Below are positions 53,548 through 64,000 of a DNA stretch of 64,000 nt, piece after piece. The stretch comes from Branchipolynoe longqiensis. Its lineage: Eukaryota > Annelida > Polychaeta > Phyllodocida > Polynoidae. Below the pieces are notes generated by a model. The model was not told the DNA's origin and did no database searches. It saw only the letters and a program-made list of their open reading frames with translations. The stretch spans positions 47,251,015 through 47,315,014 of the forward strand of contig CM059189.1 in assembly GCA_030323885.1 (NCBI GenBank), written 5' to 3'. How positions within the stretch are numbered: the first letter of the stretch is position 1; each line of letters starts with the position of its first letter. The position numbers were made by a program, and so were the translations under genes.

Positions 53548-56500
53548 CTGCAATGAGTGGCGTGACACATTGGTTTCTTTGTTTGTTGGAGTTTTACATC
53601 CTGGCAACATCTAAGGTCATATCAGGATGGGTACCGACTTGTGACAGTGTGCACTCATGGCGACTTTTATAGTGCTGCCCCACTGGGAGGGCAGGCCACA
53701 TACTATGACCCGATATCCCAGTTACATTGTCCTGATACTGTGCTAACCAGTCCTTGTCCTATCCTATTAATGCAGGGTGCTAGGCTAGGTAGCGACAAGT
53801 ATCAATTTGATAAGTCATTGGTTTGATTCAACCGGAATCAAACTACCAATCTCTCGCACGGGAAGCCTGTGCTCTACCGACTCGGCCACTGCTTCCGATC
53901 GACACATTGAAATACTGACAGAGCCATGACATCCTTAAGCGTGTTTCGAGACCCCAAAGTAGATGGTCACCACCTAGGCCTCTAGCTGTGTTAAGGTATG
54001 GTGGGAAGCACACTGTAGTGATCCAGAAAACTGATGCAGTGTACATGCAGGTTCTATTAAATTGGCTCAGTATTCCCTTCTATGCGCCAACGAATGCTTA
54101 ATAAGTGTATCAGTACCTAAGGTAGATATGTATAATTAAATCTAGATAATTCTTTTTGGTTTTGAAAATATGATGCTTCATCGGACTATGCAGCTTTAAA
54201 TAAATATGATAAAATTGTATAAACATCGCGAATATCATTCTAAAGCGCATCAGTCAATATGATTAATATTTATGCACTTTTAAATATTTACAACAATTGC
54301 TTCAAAATATATGCTCATTTTATATTTCAGTTATCTTATTTCAAATTTAAGGTATGCATGCGTAGGGTGGTGACATCAGGAAGCCTAGGTGGTGTAATGG
54401 TTAGCACACTGGCCCGAAATGCAAAGAGATGTGGGTTCGAGTCCCACTCTAGGTGTAATATTTCCCATTTTCATCACCCCCCTACGACACTGGTGCTGTG
54501 ACCCGGATCCTATACAAGCTATGCGCTGTATAGTTGTTGAACCTACCCTGTGTATGTGTATGTAAGTGCATTGCCTGTATGTAGGTGATTGTAAGCATTA
54601 AAAGACTGACAATTCCCGGGGGACAAGTGTGGTAGCCTGTCAGGCAAGGTGCCGCATAGACAGGTAGGCGTGAGTAGTGTGGTGACATCAGGGACCCTAG
54701 GTGGTGTAATGGTTAGCACACTGGCCCGGAATGCAGAGATGTGGGTTCGAGTCCTGCTCTAGATGCAATATTTCCCATTTTCATCACCCCCCTACCACAA
54801 TAATAATGCATCATCATCATCATAACACTTACCTTAATTTTCGTTATTCTGTCAAATTCTAACATGTAAGAGTCCGATCTAAGTATTACAGAATATTCGT
54901 ATATGCCCGGTTTGGGAGGAGCAGAGAACTTTAATTGAATCTGAAAAAAAAGGAAATTAAAACTTTGTTAGCAAGTGTTCAGCTAGTGACACGTTGACAT
55001 CTGTCAAATTTCAGTAATTAACCCAACTCAATCAGTGTGCAGGATTACAGTAATTGTACATTAAATATTGATTACTACATGCAAATGTTTGTTTGTTGCC
55101 GTTTTATGTCCTATGCAGATCAACATTGGTTTTGTATTAACATTTCCAGTGCGTGAGTGACAGTATTCGCGGCACTTGTAGCGGTGGGCACTGGAAGAGG
55201 GGGGTCATCCATAAAGTAGTACACAACATAAGGATGGCTAAATAAGGAATCTTCCCTTATGCGCCTTTATACTCGGATAAGTTTTATACATCACATATAT
55301 TTTTTTTTAATCATTCCTAGATTAAACGGCAAATCTATAATATCTTCCTTATACCACAGTCACACTAAGGTCACAGTGTGGTCATCGGTGGTCGCCGACC
55401 TCCTAGCGACCAAAATGGTTGCAAGGAGGTCGGCGACATTCATCTGCCAACATCTCATAATCACCCATCCTCTGATGCAAAACAACAAACAAATCTTTTT
55501 TTTTTCTTCTTGAAGATTTATACTGCCTATCATGGATAAGTCTTTACAGACTTGTTTTCACCATTAGACAGTTGGTTGATAGAAAGCCTGAGCCTACACT
55601 ATTACCGACCCAAGGGATTTTTAACCACCCACACCACATAGACATGGTATGAGAGCAACTGGCCTTTGATGACGCTGTAAGTTGTACACAGCGATGGAAA
55701 TCCAAATTGGCAGAGATGATGACATGGGGAATCTCATCATGCTACCTTCAAACGCTTTGGTAGTCAAGATTGACATTGTCAATGCTTAATTCAAATATTA
55801 CCAAGCGGCAGCACTGTGCCTATGTGGTTTGTTGGTTGTTAGAGTGTTTATGTCGAGGCAACATTTAAGTTCATATCATGACGGAGACCGACTTGTGACA
55901 GTACACATTCACGTCAACTTTACAGTGCTGTCCCACTGGGACACCAGGCCATAACTCATATCCCACTCAGTCACATTATCCTGACACTGAGCTAACCAGT
56001 CCTTTGCCATATCCTAGTAATGCTAAGCGCCAGGCTAGGTAGCGCGACAAGTATCAATTTTATAAGTCATTGCTTTGACTCGACAGGGAACCGAAATGCC
56101 GAAATCCCACACGCAAGCCCTGCCCTCTACCGAATTGGCCACCAGCCGGGATTTGAATTCCTAACCTTCCGCACAGGAAGTCTGCGCCCTACCAGTTAGG
56201 CGTCGCTGAGATCAGAACACACAGGAGTTCTCACCTCCTCCTCGTCCTTAAGGCTTGTTATTTGCGCCGGTGCTGTGATGAGAATGTGTTGTTTCCGGTC
56301 TGCCACGTAGGTCCACCACCACTCGTACTTAACCTACAAGTAAAAGGTTGGTTGGTTGGTTGGTTTAAGTCCTAGCCACATCTAAGGTCATATCAGTATG
56401 GTTACCGACTTGTGATGTGCCCACTCATGGCGACTTTATAGTGATGCCCCACTGGGAAATCAGGCCACCGACACCATGACCCGATATCACACTCAGTCAC

Positions 56501-59500
56501 ATTATCCTAATAATGCCGATCGCCTGTCTAGGAAGTGACAAGTATCACTTTTAAAGTCATTGGTTTGACTCGACCAGGAACCGAACTCTGACCTTCCATA
56601 TGCGAAGCCTGCACTCTACCAATTAGGGTTACAAGAACAAAGCGAAGAGTGAAACTGTCACTGCTGACGTAGTGAAAAATGAGCACTAAATGCCAGGGAT
56701 GGAAGTGGTATCCAGAAAAAAATCGCAGAAATCAAGCCAAACTGTGAATTTCCGCGAAAGCGAGGATCTTATCCCATAGACATAGCACTGTCAGGGAATC
56801 GTGGGAAAATGTCGGAAGTCAGGTTTCACCTGTCCTTGTGACTATATTAACGCCCATATCTAACTCGTTCTTGTTTGGGTCTATGTTCTAGCAATATCTA
56901 AAGTACGGGATTCGAATAACCCAATTGATGTCATATACATCCAAATTCCTTGGTATTTTGTTTAATGTGAATTGATAAATATAAAAAAAAATGGCGGAAA
57001 TTCGTGAAATCGAGATCTTTCATCCGTAAAGTGCACACTGCAACTAACAAACTCACATAACTAACCACGGTCGGGTAATGCTAGAATATTCCTATTGAAC
57101 TAACAGTGACAACCTCCTTGTCTAACTCCAACCGACCGCGTTCTACGTTAAAAACTTTTTACAATTTTATCTAAATGAATACAGAAGATAAGTTCTTCCC
57201 ACATTCCAAATGCCATGAAAATATTCACATCGATTCAGCTAATATTGATGTAGTCATATGACACTAGTGCTGTCATATCACTGTGGTACTTGTAGGTAAC
57301 TATAGGAAATCCATTGTGCTATGTGCACTTTTGCATAAATAATCCTGATTTGACAAAAATGACTGGAAGACCAGTGCTTTGGCGGTGACAAAAGAGCATA
57401 TTCAGCAGAATAAACATATTCCCCCCCCCCTCCCAAATAAATCCTCAGACACTCACTGAAGACGCCAATCGAACTTGCTCGCCTATACTATTGTAATGAA
57501 GTGTGAAATGCCACATACACAGGTAGGCATGAGTAAATTAATTACATCATGGAGCCTAGATAGGCTAATGGTTAGGACGCTAGACCCGGAATGGCAGCAG
57601 TGTGGGTTCGAATCCCACTCCCATTTGGAAAAAAATAACCCACAACAGTAATAGTCATTTTCGAATGCAGTATATCAATTCGATTTAGCGGAAAGCAATT
57701 GTGCTACCAGTGTGCGAAATGTAATTTTAGACTTTCGCAAGGAATGCGATCAAGCTTACTGCTGGGTAGTGGGGACAGTGGACAATGTGCGTCTCCTTGG
57801 TCTTTGTTTCCAAAATGTTCTCCTTCTTCGCTTCCTCCTGGAACTTTCGCCAGTCGTCTTCATCATCTTCGGGAACATCAGCTCCATCCTCTCCTTCGCT
57901 CGGCTCGCCATCAGCATCAGACTCCTCAGCCGACTCGTCATCCGTTGAAGCGTCCTCTTCGCGCTTCAGCTTAACTCGCTTCGGCTTCTCCACAGTCTGC
58001 AGTTAGTACGGAACAGACGGAACTGGGTTTAGGTTAACAAAGTCAGTTCAGCATACAGGCAGTAAGAAGCTGCAATGGGGAGGGTAGGGTAGGGAAGGGT
58101 AGGGTAGGGAAGGGAAGGAAGCGGAAGGGAGGGGATGGATGGGGGAGAGAAGCGAAGGGAAGAGAGGGGATGGGGAAAGGGAAGGAATGGGAGAGGGGAA
58201 TGGAGGGGAGGGGAAAGGAGGGGAGTTAATGCATAACGACTGGCTGCCGTGCCCATACTTACACCGTTGGGTTGCGGTGAGTCCTTGACGGAGTCCTTCG
58301 CATCAACACACACAATGGACCCAGGGGTTCCACCAGCAGGCTTCTTGTTCGCTGGCTTCACCGGCTTCTTGCCGCCCTTCTTCCCTTTGCCACCCTTCTT
58401 TTTCTTCTGCTTCTCCCACACCTTAGGTGCGGCTGCCTTCCTCAGCGGAGAGTCCGTCTGAATGAGGGGACAGAGGGATGCGTTGGAGTAGGGTATGCGA
58501 AGACGGTATCTAAACACACTACTGCGACAGAGCTACTAACCAGCCAGGCTGAATGGCAACACTAATCGAAATTTGATGTTTGTTTGTTTGAGTTTTGTGT
58601 GGTATAAATATTATTTATGCAAATATTATTAAGAATGCTATTGGTAGTTGATTGTATTTGCAGTTTGGTGTGTTCTATGGTTCCAAAGGACTGTTGGAGC
58701 GACCCAGGGAGCCGGTGGCTACCTAGCAAGTAGGGCTAGTGGGCTTGGGCTGCAGGCAGCCGGTCAGTTGGCTTGCAGACTAAGAACGACGGCTTATATA
58801 TTTACAGCCAGAATCACAAACAAATTATATATATCTGGGTTGCGTTTCAATGAATTAATAATAAGTCCTGGCAACATTTATGGCTATATCAGCATGTGGT
58901 CTAAAATTGACCCTACATAGCCAATTTAGATACTGGTGCACATATTAAATATTTGCCGCTGCATAGAAGGGTATATGAGCCTGTCTCAAAAGGTGCTAGC
59001 TCTTCGTTTTTTTGTCCATAGTAACGATTGACACAAAACAGCACAGAAACGGTTACACTGAAAACACAAGGACATTTGCTTCAAATCAATATGTATTCTG
59101 TTGGGATTATGAAACACCATGTAAAAGACAAATCAGTTTATCCTGAGCAAATGCATAAGTAGAGTGTTGATCGTTACTATGGACAAAGTTTTGTCCGATA
59201 TTGCATAGCACCTTTTGAGACAGTCTCATATATACTACGTCAATTGAATAGTCTGCTCCTGCTGATGCCTATGGTGCTAGCAATTTGACGAAACATGAGG
59301 GTCTCTTCAATTGTGGAAAGTAAAGCTTGTTTTTTATTTTACGACGACTCTAGAGCACATTGATTTTTGTATAATCAGCTATTGGACGTCAAACATGTGG
59401 TCATTCTGACATATTTCTTTGGAGGAAATCAGCTGCTGCCAAATAGGCTGCTCTTTCCGATAAGCAGCAAGGGGTCTTTTATATGCACTCTCCCACAGAC

Positions 59501-62500
59501 AGGAAAGCACATACCACAGCCTTTGATGAACCAGTTGTGGACCACTAGGTTTTCAAGGACCCATCCGAACCCTGCAGCACGTACCGTGGGCGTCTCCTCC
59601 TCCGCGTCCTCGTGGTCCTCCTCCAGCTCCTCATTGGCCACCTCATTGTGCTCGTTCTCAAACAGGACCTCCATGCTCTCCCGCACCAGCTTCACCGTCA
59701 CCGTCACTATGGACCCAGCCGTCACCGTCTTGTCGTCATCGTCCAACACTGCAACAATGGGTGGCGGCGGCGGCGCATGCGCATGTCAAGTTATAACGTT
59801 CTAAGGGGTTCGTACACATGTGAAGATATAGAATTCAAGGCTATTTCAAGGCCGTTTTTGATAGGAGTTTGAGACTATGTTCATTTGGATTTCAGGGGGG
59901 AAAAACCAATAATAATGAATGGCGATTTCGGACTAAATTAGATCAGAGGGGATAGTTTAATGGAATTCAAGGCTTTTCAAGGCTAATTACCAAAAATAGG
60001 TTAAATTCAAGGCCTTGAAATGGGGCAAATGAAGTTCAAGACTTTCCAGTCCCTGTATGGACCCTGACTAGTTGCTCAGATAATCATCCATGAATCAATG
60101 CAAAGCGCCTCGGACATTCTGATAAAGGTTCATAACAAATCAGAAGCGGATAAGTTAAGTGTCAGTGCATACCCTCTGTGGAGACGGTCATGGTGACGAA
60201 GGGCAGCGTCCGGCACACATTCATTACATCTGCATACTCGTTGTCGGTGAGGGACCGCAGCAGCTGGCGCCTCTCCTCAGCGTTCATCTGAACGAACTGC
60301 TGAATGGTGCGGATGTGGCGCTGCGTAAATATAAAGTCTTTTTTATTGCACGCGGATTACTTCAATGTTGATGCTGGGATCAAGCAGGTACAAAATCAGG
60401 CTCATGGCCCTGCTAAGGTGGGGTGCAGGCACACTGCATCGATCCAGAAAACTAGCACAGTGTACATGTTACACACAGGTGGCACATAATGCAGGGTTGC
60501 CAACATTGGAAAATGAAAAGCCAGAAGATCTTAAGGGAGGGCTGGGGGTAGACCCCCAGAATAATGTTAAAATCTTAGATGCTCTGTGGTGCGTTTTGGA
60601 CACAATAATCTGCATGATTTATATAATATTACTACATTAATGGTATTACAGGGTTGCCAACATTGGAAAATTCAGCCTCGGTGCTGAAAAAGAATATTAT
60701 TCAACCATAACAAAAAAGAAATGGAGCGTCTGATTGTAAGCTGAAGGTGAAGCTGCGACCCAGACATGCCAGGTCGCAGCTTCAGTTTTTACTGAGGGAC
60801 CAGCGGAACTCGAAACATGGCGCTGGTGTCTTGTTTTATATAATATATATGATTGTGAGCTTTCTAATTTAATGAGTGTTTATTGGCACATAATTGATTG
60901 TCTGCTTTTACATGTAAAAGCGATGGTTTGAACAAAAAACAAACATTTCTCGCTGTGAATATGGCCTATGCTGCCGACACGGCGTAAAGCAACCACCAAT
61001 CAATCAATCAATCAATCACTTGTTTTATTTAACGATGCCTCTAAAGCACATTGTCTTTTATCATCGGCTATTGGACATCAAACATATGGTCAATCTGACA
61101 TATATTTTTTTTTAGGAAACCCACTGCCATCATATAGGCCACTCTTTCCGATAAGCAGCAAATGGTCTTTTAGATGCATTTCCCACAGACAAGACAGAAC
61201 ATACCACAGCCTTTGATGAACCAGTTGTGGACCACTGGTTGGAACGGAAAATAGCCCAAACTGCAAATGTGTCCACTGAGTATGATCGACAGGATTACCG
61301 ACACCTTCACAGGTAGACACTCTACCGCTCTCCGCTTGTGCCAGCTTACTCTGCGAGTGTTGAAGTGGCGCAGCATGTCCTCACTGATGTGCGGTAGTTG
61401 CAGCAGCGGGCTCTTGACGCAGTGAGTTAACGCCTGCACCACCATCTGCGACACCCTCATGCAGTTCTCTATCGTCTCCAACCTCGGCTTGTGGACCGCT
61501 ACAATGAAGGTAAGATTCCATACATAAGTCAGATCAGTGCTTACAATACTCAAGATTGTAAGATTCCATAGATACTGGTGGACTTATTAAACATTTGTCA
61601 CCACATAGAAGAGAATAGTGAGGCAATTTAATAGAACCAGTTAATGTCTTCGAAATGTGTAATTTGGTTGAAAGATCCCATAGATACATAAAAGAAATGC
61701 CTACAATATGTGTAATGTGATTGTAAAACTCATTAGAACATTAAGATATGCATAATTTGTCAATCGATTACAAGATTTCATATATTCGATAAGAGCAGTT
61801 CAATAAAACAGCCATTGAACGTTAAGGCATACCAGACGGGATGGCCAAATGAGATGAGCGCCAGCCTCCTATTTTGGTAGGTCATGGGATTCGAATCCCC
61901 AATTTCAAACCCTGACCGAGTGAAACCAATGACTTAAAAAAGAAAAGTATACTTGCCGCTACCTAGCCCTGGCGTGCAAAGAGCAGTGGAATGAGAAAGA
62001 CTACCGTAAATACTCGAATATAAGTCGAGGAAATATACCACAAAAAGAAATCCTATTCAAAGGTTGTCTGATACACGTGATATCCCCCTAGGGAGCCCTT
62101 TCTGACAGACAATTCTTTTTCTTTTACCCACTATTAGACCATAAGCGACCTGGTAACCCAGGCACACACACATGATTTAAGAATTCAACAACGAAACACA
62201 ATCATCACGTTAACACAATGGATACCATTTTATTTGGAAAAGTAATCATAAGTCGAATAAAATGTTTCTAACGTTTATTTTAAACAAAATCAACAAAACT
62301 TAAGTCGGTAGATAGTTGTGAATGTCCCCCTTCGACATCGAAAGCTGCCTGAAATCACCCGCCCTCGACAGTGACACAAGCCACTGAAGCTTGACCTATA
62401 ATTAGGTTAGGCCTAATTCCAGATATTTCCTTAAAAAATACCAGTCGACTTATACCCGAAGTCGACTTATATTCGCGTATATACGGTAATTGTCTGCGAT

Positions 62501-63678
62501 TGGAAATTCCCTTGCTTAATCAAGTAATGTACTGTAGCAGTCTGTATATAGTAATCATAAGTCAAATAAAATGTTTCTAACGTTTATTTTAAACAAAATC
62601 AACAAAACTTAAGTCAGTAGATAGTTGTGAATGTCCCCCTTCGACATCGAAAACTGCCTGAAATCACCTGCCTTCGACCGTGACACAAGCCACTGAAGCT
62701 CGACCTATAATTAGGTTAGGCCTAATTCCAGATATTTCCTTAAAAAATACCCGAAGTCGAGTTATACCCGAAGTCGACTTATATTCGCGTATATACGGTA
62801 ATTGTCTGCGATTGGAAATTCCCTTGCTTAATCAAGTAATGTACTGTAGCAGTCTGTATATATGAGCTCAACCACCACGCGGTGGCTGCAGGGACTACGC
62901 CGCAGACTGACGCAGTTCTATTGCGCCAGGTGGCAGCACGTAGCCACCGGGCAGTGCCCTAACTGGGCTGCCTGTTACTGCGTGTGGCTAGCCTACCCTC
63001 CCGCCGCCCCCCCCCCCCTTCCCAATATAGGTTTCTTTGCTGTTGTTTTACGTCCTAGCAACATCTAAGGTCATATCAGGACGGGTACTGACTTCTGACA
63101 GTGCACACTCATGGTGACTTTATAGTGCTGGCTCACTGGAAGACTAGGCTGCCAGCACCATGACCTGATATCCCACTCAGTCACATTATCCTAACACTGA
63201 GCCAACCAGTCCTTGCCCTATCCTAATAATGCCGAGTGCCAGACTAGGAAGCAAAGCAAGTATAAATTTTTATGTCATTGGTTTGACTCGACCAGGATTC
63301 GAACCCACGACTCCACGATCTACCAACACGGGAGACGGACGCTCTAACTCATTCGGCCATCCCGTCTGGTCCCCAATAGAGGTGACGTGGGACCTAGCTG
63401 GTCAGAGGGCGGGTCGATCAATAAATGTCTGAAGCGTAAGTGCTCGTTCTCGTTCATCCGGTGTGACTGCATGAGACAAGAGTCTGGGGCGGCTGGACAG
63501 CGGCCTATCACAGAACCATCAAATTTGTTTACGTTTTTTTTTTTTTTTTTTTTAAACCTGCCAACAGAGATGGGAGACAACTTACCCCGGCCGTGGTGGG
63601 CGAGTGCGACGAGCTGGGCCACTATCGTCACCATCTCGTTAATCAGGTATGTACACTTTGTGATGATGTATCGCCGGT
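53413..63678 (-). CDS. SEC63: SEC63 homolog, C-terminal 9 exons, 5' end off window
   Basis: Sec63 is an ER membrane J-protein that partners with Sec61/Sec62 and BiP in protein translocation. Minus-strand exons: 63586-63678, 61350-61498, 60173-60320, 59585-59748, 58263-58457, 57760-57996, 56235-56333, 54833-54940, 53413-53547. All borders are AG/GT and phases join, giving 442 residues plus stop. Recognisable vertebrate matches include ENCMRVSQMVVQAL, SPLLQLPHISEDML, TAGSIVTVTVKLVRESM, EWWWTYVADRK, LKFSAPPKPGIYEYSVILRS and the acidic tail beginning SHPQWDMSEDDDEDK. The fragment covers the Brl/Sec63 domain, a Lys-rich then acidic low-complexity insert in the cytosolic region, and the acidic C terminus that contacts Sec62 in yeast. 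The transmembrane segments and J domain lie off the right edge. Confidence 0.97.
53573..53900 (-). mobile_element. SINE family A in last SEC63 intron
   Basis: Full-length minus-strand copy with tail GTTTGTTGGAGTTTTACATC and head ending near 53900. It starts 26 nt from the SEC63 terminal exon. Confidence 0.85.
54352..54795 (+). mobile_element. Element D, partial dimer
   Basis: Two head-to-tail tRNA-like segments start about 317 bp apart (about 54380 and 54697). Both have GGGTTCGAGTCC B boxes and are separated by a body like that at 34263-34494. The copy starts within the same leader found before the tRNA in the 34174 copy. Confidence 0.8.
54833..54940 (-). CDS. SEC63: SEC63 exon with PPKPGIYEYSV
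   Basis: Its 36 codons begin IQLKFSAPPKPGIYEYSVIL and continue RSDSYMLEFDRITKIK, matching LKFPAPGKPGNYQYTVFLRS and DSYMGLDQIK. The acceptor is TTTTTCAG| and the donor AAG|GTAAGT. Confidence 0.96.
55507..55790 (-). mobile_element. SINE family B in SEC63 intron
   Basis: Minus-strand copy sharing the body of the 49476 copy. The head end is degraded. Confidence 0.75.
55826..56213 (-). mobile_element. SINE family A with two tRNA-like heads
   Basis: A full minus-strand family A body is followed by one tRNA-like head (to about 56146) and then by a second head-like segment with its own degenerate B box (GGGATTTGAATTCC) to about 56213. Confidence 0.75.
56235..56333 (-). CDS. SEC63: SEC63 exon with EWWWTYVADRK
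   Basis: Its 33 codons include VKYEWWWTYVADRKQHILIT, matching KQEWWWLYIADRKNQTLISM, a hallmark of the second Sec63 Ig-like region. The acceptor is CTTGTAG| and the donor GAG|GTGAGA. Confidence 0.96.
56345..56632 (-). mobile_element. SINE family A
   Basis: Minus-strand copy with a (GGTT)n-type tail at 56345 and a head ending near 56632. It lies just upstream of the SEC63 EWWW exon acceptor, in the same intron as a family E element. Confidence 0.82.
56695..57026 (+). mobile_element. TIR element E in SEC63 intron
   Basis: Near-complete plus-strand copy from AGGGATGGAAGTGG to GAGATCTTTCATCC. Its central GGAAGTCAGGTTTCACC is intact. Confidence 0.78.
57505..57655 (+). mobile_element. Element D, single diverged unit
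   Basis: It carries the leader ACACAGGTAGGCATGAGT, tRNA-like GCCTAGATAGGCTAATGGTT and GGGTTCGAATCCC. The body is missing. Confidence 0.7.
57760..57996 (-). CDS. SEC63: SEC63 exon, acidic insert
   Basis: It encodes TVEKPKRVKLKREEDASTDD, an acidic Ser-rich run, and DEDDWRKFQEEAKKENILET, KTKETHIVHCPHYPA. The last part matches DEAEWQELQQSIQRKERALL, ETKSKITHPVYSLYFP. The acceptor is CTGCAG| and the donor GCA|GTAAGC. Confidence 0.94.
58075..58225 (+). repeat. Purine-only tract filling a short SEC63 intron
   Basis: About 150 bp is almost entirely A and G on the plus strand, starting with GGGTAGGGTAGGGAAGGGTA runs. It occupies more than half of the 266-bp intron 57997-58262. Confidence 0.88.
58263..58457 (-). 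CDS. SEC63: SEC63 exon, Lys-rich insert
   Basis: It encodes TDSPLRKAAAPKVWEKQKKK and then runs of GGKGKKGGKKP and PANKKPAGG. Human SEC63 has a comparable Lys-rich segment at this place. The acceptor is CATTCAG| and the donor GGT|GTAAGT, both phase 0. The next intron is only 266 bp and largely purine-only. Confidence 0.9.
58972..59232. mobile_element. TIR element K in SEC63 intron
   Basis: Second copy of K, inverted relative to 40157-40435 and highly similar. Its ends are TATATGAGCCTGTCTCAAAA and its near inverse. Confidence 0.78.
59318..59555 (-). mobile_element. SINE family C, head-truncated
   Basis: Minus-strand copy with body TTTACGACGACTCTAGAGCAC, truncated at GTTGTGGACCACT. It lies 30 nt from the SEC63 exon at 59585. 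Confidence 0.8.
59585..59748 (-). CDS. SEC63: SEC63 exon with VTVTVKLVRESM
   Basis: It encodes LDDDDKTVTAGSIVTVTVKL, VRESMEVLFENEHNEVANEE and an acidic end EDHEDAEEETPT, matching LDDEDSNNITVGSLVTVLVK. The acceptor is TTGCAG| and the donor ACG|GTACGT. A SINE C copy lies directly in the downstream intron. Confidence 0.95.
60173..60320 (-). CDS. SEC63: SEC63 exon with RTIQQFVQM
   Basis: It encodes RHIRTIQQFVQMNAEERRQL, LRSLTDNEYADVMNVCRTL and PFVTMTVSTE, aligning with KIKTIQDLVSLKESDRHTLL and the FPYVTMDIKSQ region. The acceptor is TACGCAG| and the donor GAGG|GTATGC. Confidence 0.94.
61008..61330 (-). mobile_element. SINE family C, full length
   Basis: Minus-strand copy including the head (GAGCGGTAGAGTGTCTACC). 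It follows an (AATC)n run and ends about 20 nt from the SEC63 exon at 61350. Confidence 0.83.
61350..61498 (-). CDS. SEC63: SEC63 exon with ENCMRVSQM
   Basis: It encodes RLETIENCMRVSQMVVQALT and SPLLQLPHISEDMLRHFN, nearly the same as human SEC63. The acceptor is ATTGTAG| and the donor AGA|GTAAGC. A SINE C copy ends about 20 nt beyond the donor. Confidence 0.96.
61826..61990 (+). mobile_element. SINE family A, 3'-truncated
   Basis: Plus-strand head (GACGGGATGGCCAAATGAG) and a short stretch of body. The rest is missing. Confidence 0.7.
62241..62861. repeat. 309-bp tandem duplication in SEC63 intron
   Basis: Copies at 62241-62549 and 62550-62861 differ at only a few positions by eye. Both contain the GTCGACTTATATTCGCG / TATATACGGTAATTG end. 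The same end pairs in inverse with ACCGTAAATACTCGAATATA near 62005, suggesting a TIR element partly duplicated. Confidence 0.85.
63035..63373 (-). mobile_element. SINE family A in SEC63 intron
   Basis: Full-length minus-strand copy with tail TTTTACGTCCTAGCAACATC, B box TTCGAACCC on the plus-strand complement side, and head GATGGCCGAATGAGTTAGAG. Confidence 0.86.
63586..63678 (-). CDS. SEC63: SEC63 exon (first in window)
   Basis: The acceptor CCACACAG| is followed by AC, completing a codon begun off-window, and then RRYIITKCTYLINEMVTIVA, QLVALAHHGRG. This matches FMLKKCPALLQEMVNVICQL of human SEC63. The donor is GGG|GTAAGT. Confidence 0.88.
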
Positions 63679-64000
63679 CTGTGTGGGAAGACAAGCAGGC
63701 GGGAAGAATACAGGTTCCGTCGCTCTATTAGTTAACTATTCTTTTTGGGGGGGGGTGCGGTGGGAGGGATTTACGCACATTGGAGGTGATATCAGAATGG
63801 CCATTGACTTGTAAAATTGTATATTCAGGACAGTCCTTGCTTTTTCTTTTTCGTTTTGTGACAAGTTTTTTTATTCGGCCCATAATGTATAAGCTCCCGT
63901 TAGGGTGCTTGTTTTCAACGCTGGACAGCTGTGATACTGGATTGGTCTGGAAACGCATAGGTGGAAAAATGAAACAAAAAACATAAATATATCATAAGAA

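Noticed and set aside
58075..58225. Telomere-like GGGTA runs
   Set aside because: No TTAGGG units; composition is a purine-only low-complexity tract in an intron.

Overview
This is a eukaryotic, intron-rich nuclear DNA window from an invertebrate, most likely a mollusc or another lophotrochozoan. That placement is an inference: the protein-coding exons are clearly animal, and several tRNA-derived SINE families here, especially the one whose body begins TTTAACGACGCCTCTAGAGCAC, resemble SINEs I recall from molluscan genomes. No prokaryotic operon, rRNA, CRISPR array or viral gene is present.

Three protein-coding genes can be supported exon by exon, with splice phases that join correctly. (1) MDN1 (midasin/Rea1, the giant AAA+ ATPase of 60S ribosome maturation) is on the minus strand from its start codon at 30461 to the left edge. 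Eighteen exons encode about the first 843 residues, including AAA1 and most of the AAA2 nucleotide-binding core; the rest lies off the left edge. (2) IST1 (ESCRT-III-associated protein) is complete on the plus strand, 30830-38924, with three coding exons and 306 residues. It is divergent from MDN1, with only 368 bp between the two start codons, so they probably share a promoter. (3) SEC63 (ER translocon-associated Brl protein) is on the minus strand, 63678-53413. The last nine coding exons encode the C-terminal 442 residues, and the J-domain half lies off the right edge. IST1 and SEC63 converge on a 14.5 kb intergenic region.

Most of the rest is non-autonomous mobile DNA and its relics. It includes at least four tRNA-derived SINE families (called A, B, C and D here), several TIR elements resembling MITEs (families E to L and 'TAGATA'), and many tandem arrays. 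No reverse transcriptase or transposase reading frame is visible. MDN1 intron 1 is 11.8 kb and holds a nested inverted-repeat composite, a GT-only-linker tandem array and a tandem array carrying repeated RFX X-box-like palindromes.

The most notable observations are at splice sites. A SINE has inserted at the IST1 last-exon acceptor and duplicated the pyrimidine tract plus AG as its target-site duplication. A TIR element has inserted at the MDN1 exon 2 donor and duplicated the donor as a 9-bp target-site duplication. A third SINE lies 29 nt upstream of MDN1 exon 18. In addition, 21 nt of the MDN1 AAA2 P-loop coding sequence recur perfectly, in inverted orientation, in the neighbouring intron. 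I see no new multi-gene system. The novelty lies in how these mobile elements interact with the genes.
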